This document shows, piece after piece, positions 7,674 to 17,426 of a stretch of DNA of 64,000 bases. Below the pieces are notes generated by a model. That model saw only the letters and a list, made by a program, of their open reading frames with translations. It made no database searches and had not been told where the DNA came from. The stretch is from assembly GCA_034436335.1 (NCBI GenBank), contig DAOTVO010000003.1, positions 1 to 64,000 on the forward strand. The letters run 5' to 3'. Origin of the DNA: UBA877 sp034436335. Lineage in GTDB: Bacteria; Chloroflexota; Anaerolineae; Anaerolineales; Villigracilaceae. Position 1 is the stretch's first letter; each line of letters starts with the position of its first letter. Made by a program: the position numbers and the translations under genes.

Positions 7674-8642
7674 TCAATGCTTTCGAACCGCCAAATTCAA
7701 TTTGAGGAAAAGCCAAGGCGCAGCGCCGGTCACCCAGAAGCCAATCAGGGCATAACGCAAATAGCGCAACGACCAGGCAAGCCATGTTTCCCCGTCTGGG
7801 AAGATGAAGCGCAGTCCAAAACGAATAATCAGAACGCCGGCCACCCCCAGCAGGTAACGAAGAACGAGTTTCCAGGCCGCGCCGCTCTCTTCAAAACCGC
7901 CCCAAAGCCGCATCCAGGCTGCCCCCGCCAGCAGACCAAAGAGCGTCCCCCCCGAGGTCAGAGCGCCTTCGAGGGAGACAGCCTCCCCCGCAAACGTCCG
8001 CCAATCAGAGGGCGCCTGCCATTGACCAAGTTTTAACCCGACATACACCGCCGCCGGGAAGGCCAGCAGTGCCAGCGAAGCCAGAAAAGCAAATAGAATT
8101 TGCCGGGGAAGACTCTGCCGGGCGGCCCATGCAGAAACCGGCTCCCAGAAACGCAGCGTGAGCCAGAGCAGTAAAATGCCAATCAGCCAGCCGGCCAGCA
8201 CGTCATGCGGAAAATGCACCCCCAGATACAAACGCGAAATCCCAATCAGGAACATCAAAAAAATCGCCGTCAGCCAGGCCCAATTCTTGCGCAGATGCGC
8301 GGCCATCATGCCCCAAATGGCCGCCGCATTTTGCGCATGCCCCGAAGGGATGCCAAAGGAAGTCTCCTCGGCAAAATGAGCAACCTTCGCGCTTATCCAA
8401 TAAGGCCGCGGCGCATGGAAGAGCATTTTAAAGCCGCTGTTGACCACCCCGCTGGTCATCAAGATAAACGCCACTCTCAGCCCCAGCCCGCTATCCAGAC
8501 ACCAATACAGCAGAGGCAGAACCACCATATAAAATTCCTCTGTACCGAGAAAAGAAAAAATCTGCATGGGAATTATCTGCCATGTCCCCAACGCCTGCAG
8601 ACCGGCAATGAACTGAATGCCAAAGTCAAAAAGAGTTTGCAT
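7674..8642 (-). CDS. PAP2-family membrane phosphatase
   Basis: Integral membrane phosphatase of about 322 residues with the three PAP2 motifs in order: KMLFHAPRP, PSGH, and SRLYLGVHFPHD. The active site faces outside, and likely substrates are lipid phosphates such as undecaprenyl diphosphate or phosphatidate. At least eight hydrophobic segments are present; those after about residue 180 are an extra C-terminal membrane part beyond the core. I chose ATG 8642 because AGGAGG lies six bases upstream; the longer frame (from 8690) would overlap the divergent promoter. It is divergent from the transglutaminase gene. Confidence 0.85.
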   Translation of the reverse strand: MQTLFDFGIQFIAGLQALGTWQIIPMQIFSFLGTEEFYMVVLPLLYWCLDSGLGLRVAFILMTSGVVNSGFKMLFHAPRPYWISAKVAHFAEETSFGIPSGHAQNAAAIWGMMAAHLRKNWAWLTAIFLMFLIGISRLYLGVHFPHDVLAGWLIGILLLWLTLRFWEPVSAWAARQSLPRQILFAFLASLALLAFPAAVYVGLKLGQWQAPSDWRTFAGEAVSLEGALTSGGTLFGLLAGAAWMRLWGGFEESGAAWKLVLRYLLGVAGVLIIRFGLRFIFPDGETWLAWSLRYLRYALIGFWVTGAAPWLFLKLNLAVRKH

Positions 8643-8661
8643 GAACCACCTCCTGGAGGAA

Positions 8662-8691
8662 TTGACGTTCAGACGGGAAGTATTGTACACT
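8662..8691 (+). promoter_or_regulatory. Sigma-70-like promoter of the transglutaminase gene
   Basis: TTGACG (8662-8667), 18-base spacer, TACACT (8686-8691). Only 6 bases separate it from ATG 8698, so the message is probably leaderless. Confidence 0.65.
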
Positions 8692-8697
8692 CAAATT

Positions 8698-11031
8698 ATG
8701 AATCCTGCACGGAGACGAGATTGGGACTCCCTCTCCGCCCTGCTGCTGGCGCTTGCCATCCAGACTGCGGCTCAGCGTCTCGTCGCCACAAGGTGGACCT
8801 CGAACCTGGGCGCGGCCTCCCTGGCCGCCTTCGCCGGGACAGCGCTCGGACTGGCGCTCGGCTGGAGCCGTTTTCGGCGCGCGCCTGTGGCGCTGTTTTC
8901 TCTGCTCTACACCCTTTTCATCGCCCCCTTCCTGCTGGTCAGCGTGCTTTATCCGGATGTGCCCTGGCTGGAGCGGCTGGCTTCTCTCAGCGGCAGGCTC
9001 AGACAGGCACTCAGCGTCATCCTTTCCGGCCAGCCGCTCGAGGACGCCATTCTCTTCCAATTCGGCTTCCTCCTGCTCTTCTGGCTGATTGGCCTGTTTT
9101 CGGGCTGCGCCTTGACCCGTTTTGCCAGCCCGGGCGGAGCGGTCGTTCCGGCCGGCGCAACCCTGCTCGTTCTGCAACTCTTCGACCCGCACCGCGACCG
9201 GGGCGTTCTCTTCATGGCCGTTTACCTGTTCCTCGCCCTGTTTCTGCTGGGACGCATGAACTACGCCAGCCGCCGCGCTGAGTGGAAAAATCGGCGCGTC
9301 CTTTCATCGAGCGAGGCGCGCACCGACATCAATGTGACCATCCTGGGAGGGGCTTTTCTGCTGGTGCTGGCCGCCTGGATTGCGCCAATCTCAGAGCGCA
9401 GCAACCCATTGTTGAGCGAATGGCGGCAGAATCTCGCCAAACGGTGGGAGGAAAACGCCGGCGTCAGTAACGTCATTGCCGGGCTGGAAACGGCTCAGGA
9501 AATCGCAGTCTATCAATTTTACGACCGCAGCATGGCGCTTGGGCTGGAAACCAACACTTCCAACACCGTTCTATTTCGCGTCCAGACCGCCGGCGTAGGC
9601 AATCAGAAACGTTATTACTGGCGGGTACGTTCCTATGATGTTTACACCAACGAAGGCTGGGAAACAGGGCCGGTCAATCTGCGCAATATTTCCGCCTCCT
9701 CACACTCGCTCAACCTGCCGGGCTACGCAGGGGTAAATGCGGAATTCGAATTCAATGTCGAAGCGGCTGCCATCGGCGCGCTGGTCACCCCGCCGAGGCC
9801 CATCTGGGTCAGCCGCCCCGTCACGTTGAATTACTTTCCGGCAGGCGATGCGCTCGAACCGCTGTTCTTCGAGACGCGCGACCCCATCCTGCGCGGCGAA
9901 AAATACACCGTCCATGCCATCCTGATAGAACCGACCGAAAAGCAACTGCGCGCCGCTGGCGAGAACTACCCGGACTGGGTGATAGAACGTTACCTGCAAC
10001 TGCCGCCGGACCTGCCGCCTGCCATCCCGGAACTGGCGCGGCAGGTTGCCGCCGACGCGCCGACACCCTACGACAAAGCGCAAGCCATCACCCGCTACCT
10101 GCGCTCTGAAATCACCTATACCACCTCCGTGCCGCCCACCCCCGCCGGGCGCGACACGCTGGCCTGGTTTCTCTTCGACCACAAAGCCGGTTTCTGCAAT
10201 TACTACGCCACCGCCGAGGTGGTCATGCTGCGCTCGCTGGGCATTCCGGCGCGGCTGGCGGTCGGCTTTGCCGAGGGCATTTTTCAGCCGCCGGGCTGGT
10301 ACATCGTCCGGGAGAACAACGCGCACGCCTGGCCGGAAGTGTACTTCCCCGGCGTCGGCTGGGTGGAATTCGAACCGACCGCTTCCCAACCGGAACTGAC
10401 GCGTCCCTCCGGGGAGCCGACCCCACCCCCCGAAGCGGCCAGCAATCTGCCGGTCACGCCCCGCCCCAATGAATCGCCGGAGGTCTCTCCCGCCCAGGAA
10501 CTCGGCGGGGGCGGCGCAGGCAACGGGTCCGGAAACGCATGGTTCAATTCACTGGGGATGCTGATGGCCTTTTTTGTAACGGTTACCCTGTTGGGCAGTC
10601 TGCTGGCCTGGGCGTACATTTCCGGCGTGCTGGAAAGAGGGTACAATCGCCTGCGGACGACCTTCAACGCTCCGGCCCCGATTCTGGCGCGCAACTGGCT
10701 GGAAAAGAACTCTCTGCCCGTGCCGTTCTGGCTGGAACGTCAGGCCTGGCTGGCCGGCCTGACGCCGCTGGAACGAGCGTTCATGAGCGTGTACCGCGCC
10801 CTGCACCCGCCGCCGAGGCCGGCACTGACTCCCGCTGAAGCCGCGGCGATGCTCGTCGAGCGCCTGCCAGAAGCCGCCGAAGAGACCTGCCTGCTGGCCG
10901 CCGAGTACCAGGCCGCCATCTACGGGGCCTCCGCCCCCGACCTGGACAAAGCGCGCCAGGCGGCCCGCTCCCTGCGCCGCAAAGCGCGCCGGGCACGCTG
11001 GCAGACGTTGTGGCGCAAAAGGAAAAACTGA
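8698..11031 (+). CDS. Membrane transglutaminase-like protein (DUF3488/TgpA type)
   Basis: 777 residues. Six or so N-terminal membrane helices (about 15-235) precede a large external region with the transglutaminase core: Cys500 in AGFCNYYATAEV, His543 in NAHAWPEV, and a third acidic position in WVEFEPT. A Pro-rich linker leads to a single helix near residue 630 and a cytoplasmic DUF4129-like tail ending in basic residues. Members are thought to be membrane peptidases or crosslinkers; a role in cell-envelope protein processing is inferred. ATG 8698 is preferred over 8617 because of the promoter spacing. Confidence 0.85.
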   Translation: MNPARRRDWDSLSALLLALAIQTAAQRLVATRWTSNLGAASLAAFAGTALGLALGWSRFRRAPVALFSLLYTLFIAPFLLVSVLYPDVPWLERLASLSGRLRQALSVILSGQPLEDAILFQFGFLLLFWLIGLFSGCALTRFASPGGAVVPAGATLLVLQLFDPHRDRGVLFMAVYLFLALFLLGRMNYASRRAEWKNRRVLSSSEARTDINVTILGGAFLLVLAAWIAPISERSNPLLSEWRQNLAKRWEENAGVSNVIAGLETAQEIAVYQFYDRSMALGLETNTSNTVLFRVQTAGVGNQKRYYWRVRSYDVYTNEGWETGPVNLRNISASSHSLNLPGYAGVNAEFEFNVEAAAIGALVTPPRPIWVSRPVTLNYFPAGDALEPLFFETRDPILRGEKYTVHAILIEPTEKQLRAAGENYPDWVIERYLQLPPDLPPAIPELARQVAADAPTPYDKAQAITRYLRSEITYTTSVPPTPAGRDTLAWFLFDHKAGFCNYYATAEVVMLRSLGIPARLAVGFAEGIFQPPGWYIVRENNAHAWPEVYFPGVGWVEFEPTASQPELTRPSGEPTPPPEAASNLPVTPRPNESPEVSPAQELGGGGAGNGSGNAWFNSLGMLMAFFVTVTLLGSLLAWAYISGVLERGYNRLRTTFNAPAPILARNWLEKNSLPVPFWLERQAWLAGLTPLERAFMSVYRALHPPPRPALTPAEAAAMLVERLPEAAEETCLLAAEYQAAIYGASAPDLDKARQAARSLRRKARRARWQTLWRKRKN

Positions 11032-11074
11032 CCCGCTCTGCAAGCGTTTTGTTTTCTGATTGTTGCGAGGCGAT

Positions 11075-12790
11075 ATGGAAAAGTACAGTAAAACAAAGCA
11101 ACTAACCGAACAGGTTGCCGCTCTCGGCAAGATGGCCGGCCGCATTCGCAGCGACTTGCTCGAACTCCATTTGGCAATTCCTGCTCATATCTACGAGAAT
11201 CTCTCCAGCCTGGAACGCGCGTTGCAGGAAAGTGGACGTCAGGCGAGTATGCTGGAAAACGAGCGGCAGCACTTGCTCAGTTTGGCGGATGTCAGCCGCC
11301 TGGTCAACTCGACGCTGGAACTGGACGAGGTGCTGCGCCTGGTGATGGACATCATTATCCAATTGACCGGCGCAGAACGCGGCTTCCTGATGCTGCGCGA
11401 TGCGCAGGGCGAGATGTCTATCCGCATTGCGCGCAACTGGGAACAGGAATCCATCAACGCCAACGAGTTCGCCATCAGCCGGACGGTCATTCGGCGCGTT
11501 ATGGACAGCGGGGAGCCGGTGCTGACCACCAACGCCCAGGAAGACCCGCGCTTTGGCGGGCATGAGTCCATCGTCGCCTATAATCTGCGCTCAATTCTAT
11601 GCGTCCCGTTGAAAGCCAAGGAGGAACTGATCGGCGTGATTTACGCCGATAACCGCATCCGCGCCGGCATCTTCGATGAATCTGAGCGCGAGTTGCTGGT
11701 GATTTTCGCCAATCAGGCCGCCATCGCCATCGAGAACGCCCGTCTTTTTGCCTCTGTCCGCCGCACGCTGGCAGAGGTGACCGAACTAAAGAACCTGATG
11801 GACAACGTCTTCTCGTCCATCGCCAGCGGAGTTATCACTGCCAATGTGCAGGACCAGGTCACACTTTGCAACCGCGCCGCAGAGACCATTCTGGGGCGCA
11901 CCACTGCCGAGATCGTCGGCCGGCGTTTGGACGAGAGCCTCCCAGACCTGGCAGAAAAGCTCCAATCGCACTTGCAGGCCGTCCGCCAAAGCGATAAGCC
12001 GGTGGTTGGTCTCGAAATCGTCCATCAACACCCCGAACGCGGCGCACTCGACTGGCGGCTGAATCTCTCTCCTCTCAAAGACGCCGACCATTCGACGCAG
12101 GGCGTGGCCATCGTGCTGGATGACCTGACCGAGCGCAAGAAACTGGAGGCCCAGCGCCGCCTGCTGGAGCGCATGGTCAACCCGGCGGTCATCGAGCGAA
12201 TTGACCCCGACAGTCTGCAAATCGGCGGTCAGCGCGTGGATGTGACCATTCTCTTTGCCGACATTCGCGGCTTCACCAGTTACAGTGAACAGCGCTCGCC
12301 GGAAGAACTGGTGGCCGTCCTGAACCGTTACCTGGCAGCGGGAGCCGAGGCCGTCCTGGCTGAGTCTGGCACAGTGGACAAGTTTCTCGGCGATGCGGTA
12401 ATGGCCTGGTTCAACGCTCCCTTGCCCCAGCCCGACCATACGCTGCGCGCCGTGCGCACCGCCCTGTCTCTGCGCTCTGCCATCAAAAAATTGCATGCCG
12501 AACTGCCCCCCGAGGCGCATCTCTCCTTTGGCGTCGGCATCCATTATGGGGAAGCGGTGCTGGGCTGGATTGGGACGGAGAAACGCCTCGAATACACCGC
12601 CATCGGCGACTCGGTCAACACTGCCAAGCGGATTCAGGAAAACGCCGCCAGGAATCAGATTCTCATCAGCGCCGAGGCCTATCAGCGGGTCAGCGACCTC
12701 GTGACGGTGCGGCCTTTCGTCCCCTTGCAGGTGAAGGGGAAAACCCAGCCGATTGAAGTGTGGGAGGTAATCGGGTTGAAGGGAGAGTAG
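11075..12790 (+). CDS. GAF-PAS class III adenylate/guanylate cyclase
   Basis: About 571 residues. A short helical N-terminus is followed by a GAF domain (about 60-230), a PAS domain (about 235-360) and a class III nucleotide cyclase domain (about 385-570). Metal-binding Asp residues are seen in LFADIRGFT and FLGDAVMAWF. The Lys of TVDKFLGD and the IGDSVNTAKR segment hold the base-specificity and transition-state positions, so the enzyme looks active and fits ATP use. Small ligands or redox signals bound by GAF and PAS probably set activity. I chose ATG 11075 with GAGG upstream. A sister protein of the same layout ends the window. Confidence 0.88.
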   Translation: MEKYSKTKQLTEQVAALGKMAGRIRSDLLELHLAIPAHIYENLSSLERALQESGRQASMLENERQHLLSLADVSRLVNSTLELDEVLRLVMDIIIQLTGAERGFLMLRDAQGEMSIRIARNWEQESINANEFAISRTVIRRVMDSGEPVLTTNAQEDPRFGGHESIVAYNLRSILCVPLKAKEELIGVIYADNRIRAGIFDESERELLVIFANQAAIAIENARLFASVRRTLAEVTELKNLMDNVFSSIASGVITANVQDQVTLCNRAAETILGRTTAEIVGRRLDESLPDLAEKLQSHLQAVRQSDKPVVGLEIVHQHPERGALDWRLNLSPLKDADHSTQGVAIVLDDLTERKKLEAQRRLLERMVNPAVIERIDPDSLQIGGQRVDVTILFADIRGFTSYSEQRSPEELVAVLNRYLAAGAEAVLAESGTVDKFLGDAVMAWFNAPLPQPDHTLRAVRTALSLRSAIKKLHAELPPEAHLSFGVGIHYGEAVLGWIGTEKRLEYTAIGDSVNTAKRIQENAARNQILISAEAYQRVSDLVTVRPFVPLQVKGKTQPIEVWEVIGLKGE

Positions 12791-12818
12791 GGCGGGATTC
12801 ACACCCCGCCGTTCTTTT
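12791..12818. terminator. Terminator between convergent genes
   Basis: GGCGGG pairs with CCCGCC (12805-12810) and is followed by GTTCTTTTTG on the + strand, directly after the cyclase stop. Confidence 0.7.
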
Positions 12819-12829
12819 TGGGGATATCC

Positions 12830-13951
12830 TTACCCCCCATCGAGCGCCAATAGACGCGGACTGCTCACCAATTCCGCCAGCGCCTCCAGCCCCTTCTCCA
12901 GAGGGGAAAGGTGGATATATTCACGCACCGTATGCGCCCCCGCGCCGGTCGTCAGGCCGATGGTCACAGCCGGCAGGCCACGGCTGAGCGGGATATTGGC
13001 GTCTGTTGAACCAATCGCCGGCTTCGGTTCGATGCCCTGCGCCCGCAGACAGTCGGCGGCCAGGGTCACCAGCGGATGCCCGGCGGGGATTTCCCCCGCC
13101 GGCCGCGCCCCGATGACATCCACCTTGACTTTCACCCCCCGATGAGCGGCATCCTGACACAAACGTTCCACCTGTCGGGCAATTTTTTCCAGCGCGGCGG
13201 GGTTCTCGGAACGCAAATCGAGTTCGAGGCTGGCCTGCGCGGCAATGGTATTGACCGACGTCCCGCCGGAGACGACGCCGATGTTGAGGGTGGTGCGCGG
13301 CGTCTGCGGGACCTCGAGGCGGGTCAGCCGGGCGGCGAGGCGCGTCAATTCATGCACAGCAGAAGGACGCCCGTAATCTATCCACGAGTGCCCGCCCTCT
13401 GTGTGCATGCTGATGCGGTAACGGCGCACCCCCAGCCCGCGGTGATAAATGTGTCCGAGCGCCATGCCTTCCAGGATGAGGTAGGCGCGGGCCGTTTCGC
13501 CAAAACGCTCCACCACGGCCTTCATGCCGCGCAAGTCGCCCAACCCCTCCTCGCAGACGTTGGCAACCAGCCACAGGTCAAAGGGCAGGTTGAGCGCGCG
13601 CGAGCGCAACAGCCAGAGCAGGCCAAACAGTCCGGCCACGCCCAGCGAGTTGTCGCCGATGCCCGGGCCGTAAATTCGCTCCCCCTCACGGAAAGTCTTC
13701 AAGTCTGTTCCGGCGGGAAAAACCGTGTCGAGATGGGCGGTGACGATAAGCGGCGGCAGGACGGAAGAGGAAGAAAGCGCCGGCAAACGAGCATAGACAT
13801 TGCCGAGCGCGTCGGTGGTCACATCCCGTAAGCCTTCCCCCTCAAAGCGGGAGCAGACGAATTGCGCCCGTTCCGCTTCGTAGAAGGTTGGAGCAGGAAT
13901 TTGCTGGATTTCGACAGCCAGTTTGAGCAAGCGGGAGACGATTTCGTTCAT
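12830..13951 (-). CDS. M20-family metallopeptidase
   Basis: 373 residues. The two-metal site is visible: AHLDTVFPAG (His and Asp), GIGDNSLGVAGL (bridging Asp), EEGLGDLRG (catalytic and metal Glu). GGHSW marks the lid/dimerisation domain. This fits tripeptidase T or acetyl-lysine/acetyl-ornithine deacetylase relatives; the substrate is not decidable. ATG 13951 is chosen because GGAGA lies upstream and the protein then begins at the peptidase fold. It is the third gene of a minus-strand group after the histidine kinase and PfkB kinase. Confidence 0.85.
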   Translation of the reverse strand: MNEIVSRLLKLAVEIQQIPAPTFYEAERAQFVCSRFEGEGLRDVTTDALGNVYARLPALSSSSVLPPLIVTAHLDTVFPAGTDLKTFREGERIYGPGIGDNSLGVAGLFGLLWLLRSRALNLPFDLWLVANVCEEGLGDLRGMKAVVERFGETARAYLILEGMALGHIYHRGLGVRRYRISMHTEGGHSWIDYGRPSAVHELTRLAARLTRLEVPQTPRTTLNIGVVSGGTSVNTIAAQASLELDLRSENPAALEKIARQVERLCQDAAHRGVKVKVDVIGARPAGEIPAGHPLVTLAADCLRAQGIEPKPAIGSTDANIPLSRGLPAVTIGLTTGAGAHTVREYIHLSPLEKGLEALAELVSSPRLLALDGG

Positions 13952-13988
13952 CCCTGGTTCTCCTTCTAAGCGCCGCCCGACTTCTTGG

Positions 13989-14993
13989 CTACACCTGCCG
14001 GACAATGGCCGCCAGCGACTCAAGCCGCGCCTGCGCCAGTCCCGGCAGGGCATCGAGGGCGTAGAGCGCTCCATAGCCTTCCACCGCCAGCGAAGCGGAA
14101 ACGTTCCCATAAAGAACAGCGCGCAGGGGGTCGAAAGTCTGAAGATAGCCAGCCAGAAAGCCGCCGCAGAAGGCGTCGCCGGCCCCGGTCAGGTCTGTCA
14201 GGCGGGCCGGGTAAGCAGGTATCTCCCAGCGTTTGCGGGAAGCCGCATCGTAGAGTATCTGACCATGCGCGCCACGTTTGATAACGACAAATTCACAGCC
14301 AAACGAGGCCGTCTCTTCGGCCATGGCCCACAGTTCATGCGTGCGCCCCCAAAACAAAGAGCGAATCTCCTCCTCGGAGGGCAGAAAAGCCGTCAGCCCC
14401 TGCACAAGCGAGCGGACGTCCTCGATCGCCTCGGGGGTCATGTAGGCTGCAGATGGATCGAGGGTCAGGATAATGGTCTCGGCCTGGCGGAACGCCGCGC
14501 TGATACGGTTGGCGGTCATGAAATCCAGCGGGCAAAGGTGAACCGCGCGGGCCTGGAGGTAATCGGCGGGAATATCGCCCGGACGCGGCGAATCGGGCCG
14601 AGAGGTGTGGCGGTCATCGTCTCTCTCGTTGGGCGGCGAATAGCCGAGCAGAGACTTCGGAAAGGTCAAATCGAGGCGGGCAAAATGAGCCACCGGATTG
14701 GTGTGCTGGACGGTATTCAGGTCGAGAGAGCCCTGGAAATGGCGCAAATCGAGGACCTCGGCCAGAACGCGCACCCCGCGCACATCCCAGCCGCGCCGCT
14801 CGAAATCCTTGAGCCACTCGCGGGGATAGTCCTCGCCCACGCGCGCCAGCAGACCGAGATTGTTTTGCCAGACGCCCAATCCGGCCGCGGCATAGAGCAG
14901 ATTGCCGCCCGGAACGTCGAGCAGAGGGCGGCCGGAAGCAGGGAGGATGTAGTCGCGGCGCAAACGCCCGGCGAGAACGTATTCGATGCTCAT
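13989..14993 (-). CDS. PfkB-family carbohydrate/nucleoside kinase
   Basis: 334 residues in the ribokinase fold. The C-terminal LTGAGDAFCGGFLAGYL holds the family anion hole and catalytic Asp. An N-terminal PGGNLLYAAAGLGVW segment matches the substrate-binding PfkB signature. The substrate is unknown. Its ATG overlaps the TGA of the histidine kinase gene (ATGA), so translation is coupled. Confidence 0.82.
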   Translation of the reverse strand: MSIEYVLAGRLRRDYILPASGRPLLDVPGGNLLYAAAGLGVWQNNLGLLARVGEDYPREWLKDFERRGWDVRGVRVLAEVLDLRHFQGSLDLNTVQHTNPVAHFARLDLTFPKSLLGYSPPNERDDDRHTSRPDSPRPGDIPADYLQARAVHLCPLDFMTANRISAAFRQAETIILTLDPSAAYMTPEAIEDVRSLVQGLTAFLPSEEEIRSLFWGRTHELWAMAEETASFGCEFVVIKRGAHGQILYDAASRKRWEIPAYPARLTDLTGAGDAFCGGFLAGYLQTFDPLRAVLYGNVSASLAVEGYGALYALDALPGLAQARLESLAAIVRQV

Positions 14994-16243
14994 GAGGAAA
15001 AGGGAGGCGGCTTCTGCTCCGGCACGAGGGGAAGGATGAAGGTAAACTTGCTGCCGCGACCCTCCACGCTCTCGGCCCAAATGCGCCCGCCGTGCATTTC
15101 GATCATCAGTTTAGCCACCGAAAGCCCCAGGCCCATGCCGCCGTGCTTGCGGGTGAGATGACTTTCCACCTGGTAAAAGCGCTCGAAGATGTGGGGCAGG
15201 TCGTTGGCAGGAATGCCGATGCCATCATCCATGACCGAGACCTGGACGTAACCGGGGACGGTCTCGGCGGTAATCAGGATATGTCCACCCGGATTGGTGA
15301 AAGTGATGGCATTCTTGACGATATTGCTGAGGGCAACGGCAATTTTATCGGCATCCCCCTCCACCATGAGAGGCAGGTTGTCGGTCGAGACACGCAGAGA
15401 CAATTTCTTGCTGGCGATTTCCTGATAGAAAGAATCGCGCACTTCTTCGATGGCGCGCCGAATCGAAAAGACGCGTCGGCGCAGGGTAGCCATGCCGCGC
15501 TGGACATTATCTATGCTGGAGAAACTCTCGATGATTTCCTTGAGGCGCATGGCGTTGCGGACGATGATGTCCATCTCCGCCCGATGCTCCGGTTGGATAA
15601 CTTCGCGCAGGAAGGTCGAATGGCCAAGGATAAGTCCCAAGGGAGTGCGCAATTCATGGGAGGCAATGGCAATGAATTCGCTCTTCATGCGGTCGAGTTT
15701 ATCCCTTTCCTCCATTGCCTGTTCTGATTTACGAATCAGGCGAGAGTCATAAATAGCAATTGCGGCATAGGAAGCAAGGGTTTCGAGAACTTCAATATCA
15801 TCATCAGTAAACGGCGCATCAGCGACCTTGTTGACCGTCTCCAACGTCCCAAGGACTTCATCCCGATAGACAATTGGGGCCGCCGCCAGCGAGCGGGTAA
15901 CAAAGCCGGCCATCTGGTCAATCTCTTTGAAATGCCTGGGTTCTGCCAGAGCATTCGGCACGATGACCGGTTTGCCGCTCTGCACCGCCAGGCCGGCAAT
16001 ACTGGCATCAAAAGGAACTCTCAGAGTCTGGAGCGACTCGCGGTAGAACCAGGGGACTGCAAGGAAATGGAATTGTTTTCTGTCTTCCTCCAGTTCGAGG
16101 AGGAAAGCCATCTCACAGCCGGTCAATTCAGCGCAGGCGGTAAGGACAATGCCGAGGAAGGCAGCCATGTCCGGAGCGCTGGCCAGCGCCCGGCCGACTT
16201 CAAGCAATTTTTCTAAGCGTTTGGTGGATTCGGTATCGGTCAT
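14990..16243 (-). CDS. Soluble GAF-domain sensor histidine kinase
   Basis: 417 residues without membrane segments. A GAF domain (about 10-175) is followed by a HisKA dimerisation helix with His196 in SHELRTP and a HATPase_c domain with N, G1 and G2 boxes (NIVKNAITF, DDGIGIP, GMGLGLSVAK). It autophosphorylates on His196; no response regulator is adjacent, so the partner is unknown. I chose ATG 16243: TATAAT on the minus strand (16261-16256) stands 12 bases before it. The gene heads a coupled unit with PfkB and the M20 peptidase. Confidence 0.85.
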   Translation of the reverse strand: MTDTESTKRLEKLLEVGRALASAPDMAAFLGIVLTACAELTGCEMAFLLELEEDRKQFHFLAVPWFYRESLQTLRVPFDASIAGLAVQSGKPVIVPNALAEPRHFKEIDQMAGFVTRSLAAAPIVYRDEVLGTLETVNKVADAPFTDDDIEVLETLASYAAIAIYDSRLIRKSEQAMEERDKLDRMKSEFIAIASHELRTPLGLILGHSTFLREVIQPEHRAEMDIIVRNAMRLKEIIESFSSIDNVQRGMATLRRRVFSIRRAIEEVRDSFYQEIASKKLSLRVSTDNLPLMVEGDADKIAVALSNIVKNAITFTNPGGHILITAETVPGYVQVSVMDDGIGIPANDLPHIFERFYQVESHLTRKHGGMGLGLSVAKLMIEMHGGRIWAESVEGRGSKFTFILPLVPEQKPPPFSS

Positions 16244-16263
16244 GGCATTAATTCGATTATACA

Positions 16264-16807
16264 TTAACCTCGTTGCGGTATTGCAACTGCGTCTGCCTGC
16301 CAAGCCTGTCCCAGCCTGTGCAAAGCCAGCAAACCCGCCAGGTTGAAACAGACTGCCCCAAGGGTAACGGCAAAGAACCCCCAATTGTACAACTGCGGTC
16401 CGACCAACGCTCCCAGAGCGCGCCCCAGGGAGAGCGAGGCGACATTCAACGCCATGACTGTGGCGCGAGCAGGAGGCAGGAGTTCGGTCATCAGCGGCAT
16501 GGAACTAACCAGCGTGAACCGGCAGGGACGGCCAAAAGGCCATCAGCGCCGCGCCGAGGGTGAACAGCCCCACGCCGAATAAGACACCAAAGCGGCGACC
16601 GCGCCGGTTGGCTGGGGCCGCGGCAAACGGGCCGACCGCCCCGGTGACAGCGCGGGCAGTCAGCAGATAGGAAAGGACAGCAAGGTCCACGCCCAGGCCG
16701 CGTGCAAAGGCCGCAAGGAATGGAGAAACCATCCGGTGGGCGGTGTTCAGCACAATCCGGATGGTGGTAAACACCAGGAGAGGCGGGAGCAGGCTCGAGG
16801 TCCGCAA
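16264..16807 (-). pseudogene. MFS transporter remnant with internal deletion
   Basis: The first piece (16807-16505) encodes about 100 residues of an MFS N-terminus with an RRGRRFGVLFG loop between helices 2 and 3. The second (16500-16264) encodes the last two or three helices in a different frame. About 200 residues expected for a 12-helix transporter are missing at the junction near 16500. The gene therefore cannot make a normal transporter. It follows the 16824-17426 membrane gene closely and was probably once in its operon. Confidence 0.7.
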
Positions 16808-16823
16808 AACGAAGCGCTAAAGG

Positions 16824-17426
16824 TCAGGATTGCTTTTGCAGAAACCAGCGGGTGAGAAAATAGGCCGCGCTGAGAGTGAGAAAAATCAGTCCGATAAAGT
16901 ACAGTTGCAGGACCAGACTGCCGGAAGAAAAAATCGGCGAGGGAGGCGGATGCATCACATACTTGGCGCGGCGCAGAGCAATGAGCAGTGCGGCGAAGAA
17001 AAGAACATTTGCCTGCGAGGTGAAAACCGGCCAGGAAAGGAACGCCAGTCCAACCTGGAGCAGGCTGCCCGTCACAGCAAAGATAAAAGCCACCCGAAAG
17101 CGCGGCTCGGCCAGGAAGAGGCCGTTCCAGTTGGTTTGCATCGCCCACAGGGAAAGCGGAAGATAGATGATCCAAAAAATCATCCCGCTCCGCCCCAGCG
17201 CCTGCGACCAGGCATGCAGGCGTTCGCGCCGCGTCAGAACGCCGAGCAGACCGGTCAGCGCCGCCAGCGCCAGGCATACTTCGGCAGTCAGCACCCAGGC
17301 CCCGTGCAGGTAAACAATGCGCGCATTCTCGCCCAGCGTTTTTTCTTGCGGGCCGATGGCCGCCAGCCCGGCAGTGGTAACAACGGATAGAAGAAACCAA
17401 AAGAAAGGGGAAGGCAGTCCTTTCAT
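16824..17426 (-). CDS. Six-helix membrane protein of unknown function
   Basis: 200 residues with about six hydrophobic helices. The segment ENARIVYLHGAWVLTAEV and the helix order recall CcmC/CcsA-type cytochrome c assembly proteins, but the Trp-rich heme-handling loop is not clear, so this is only a resemblance. The ATG at 17426 overlaps the stop of the upstream lipoprotein gene (TCATGA), so the two are coupled. Confidence 0.6.
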   Translation of the reverse strand: MKGLPSPFFWFLLSVVTTAGLAAIGPQEKTLGENARIVYLHGAWVLTAEVCLALAALTGLLGVLTRRERLHAWSQALGRSGMIFWIIYLPLSLWAMQTNWNGLFLAEPRFRVAFIFAVTGSLLQVGLAFLSWPVFTSQANVLFFAALLIALRRAKYVMHPPPSPIFSSGSLVLQLYFIGLIFLTLSAAYFLTRWFLQKQS

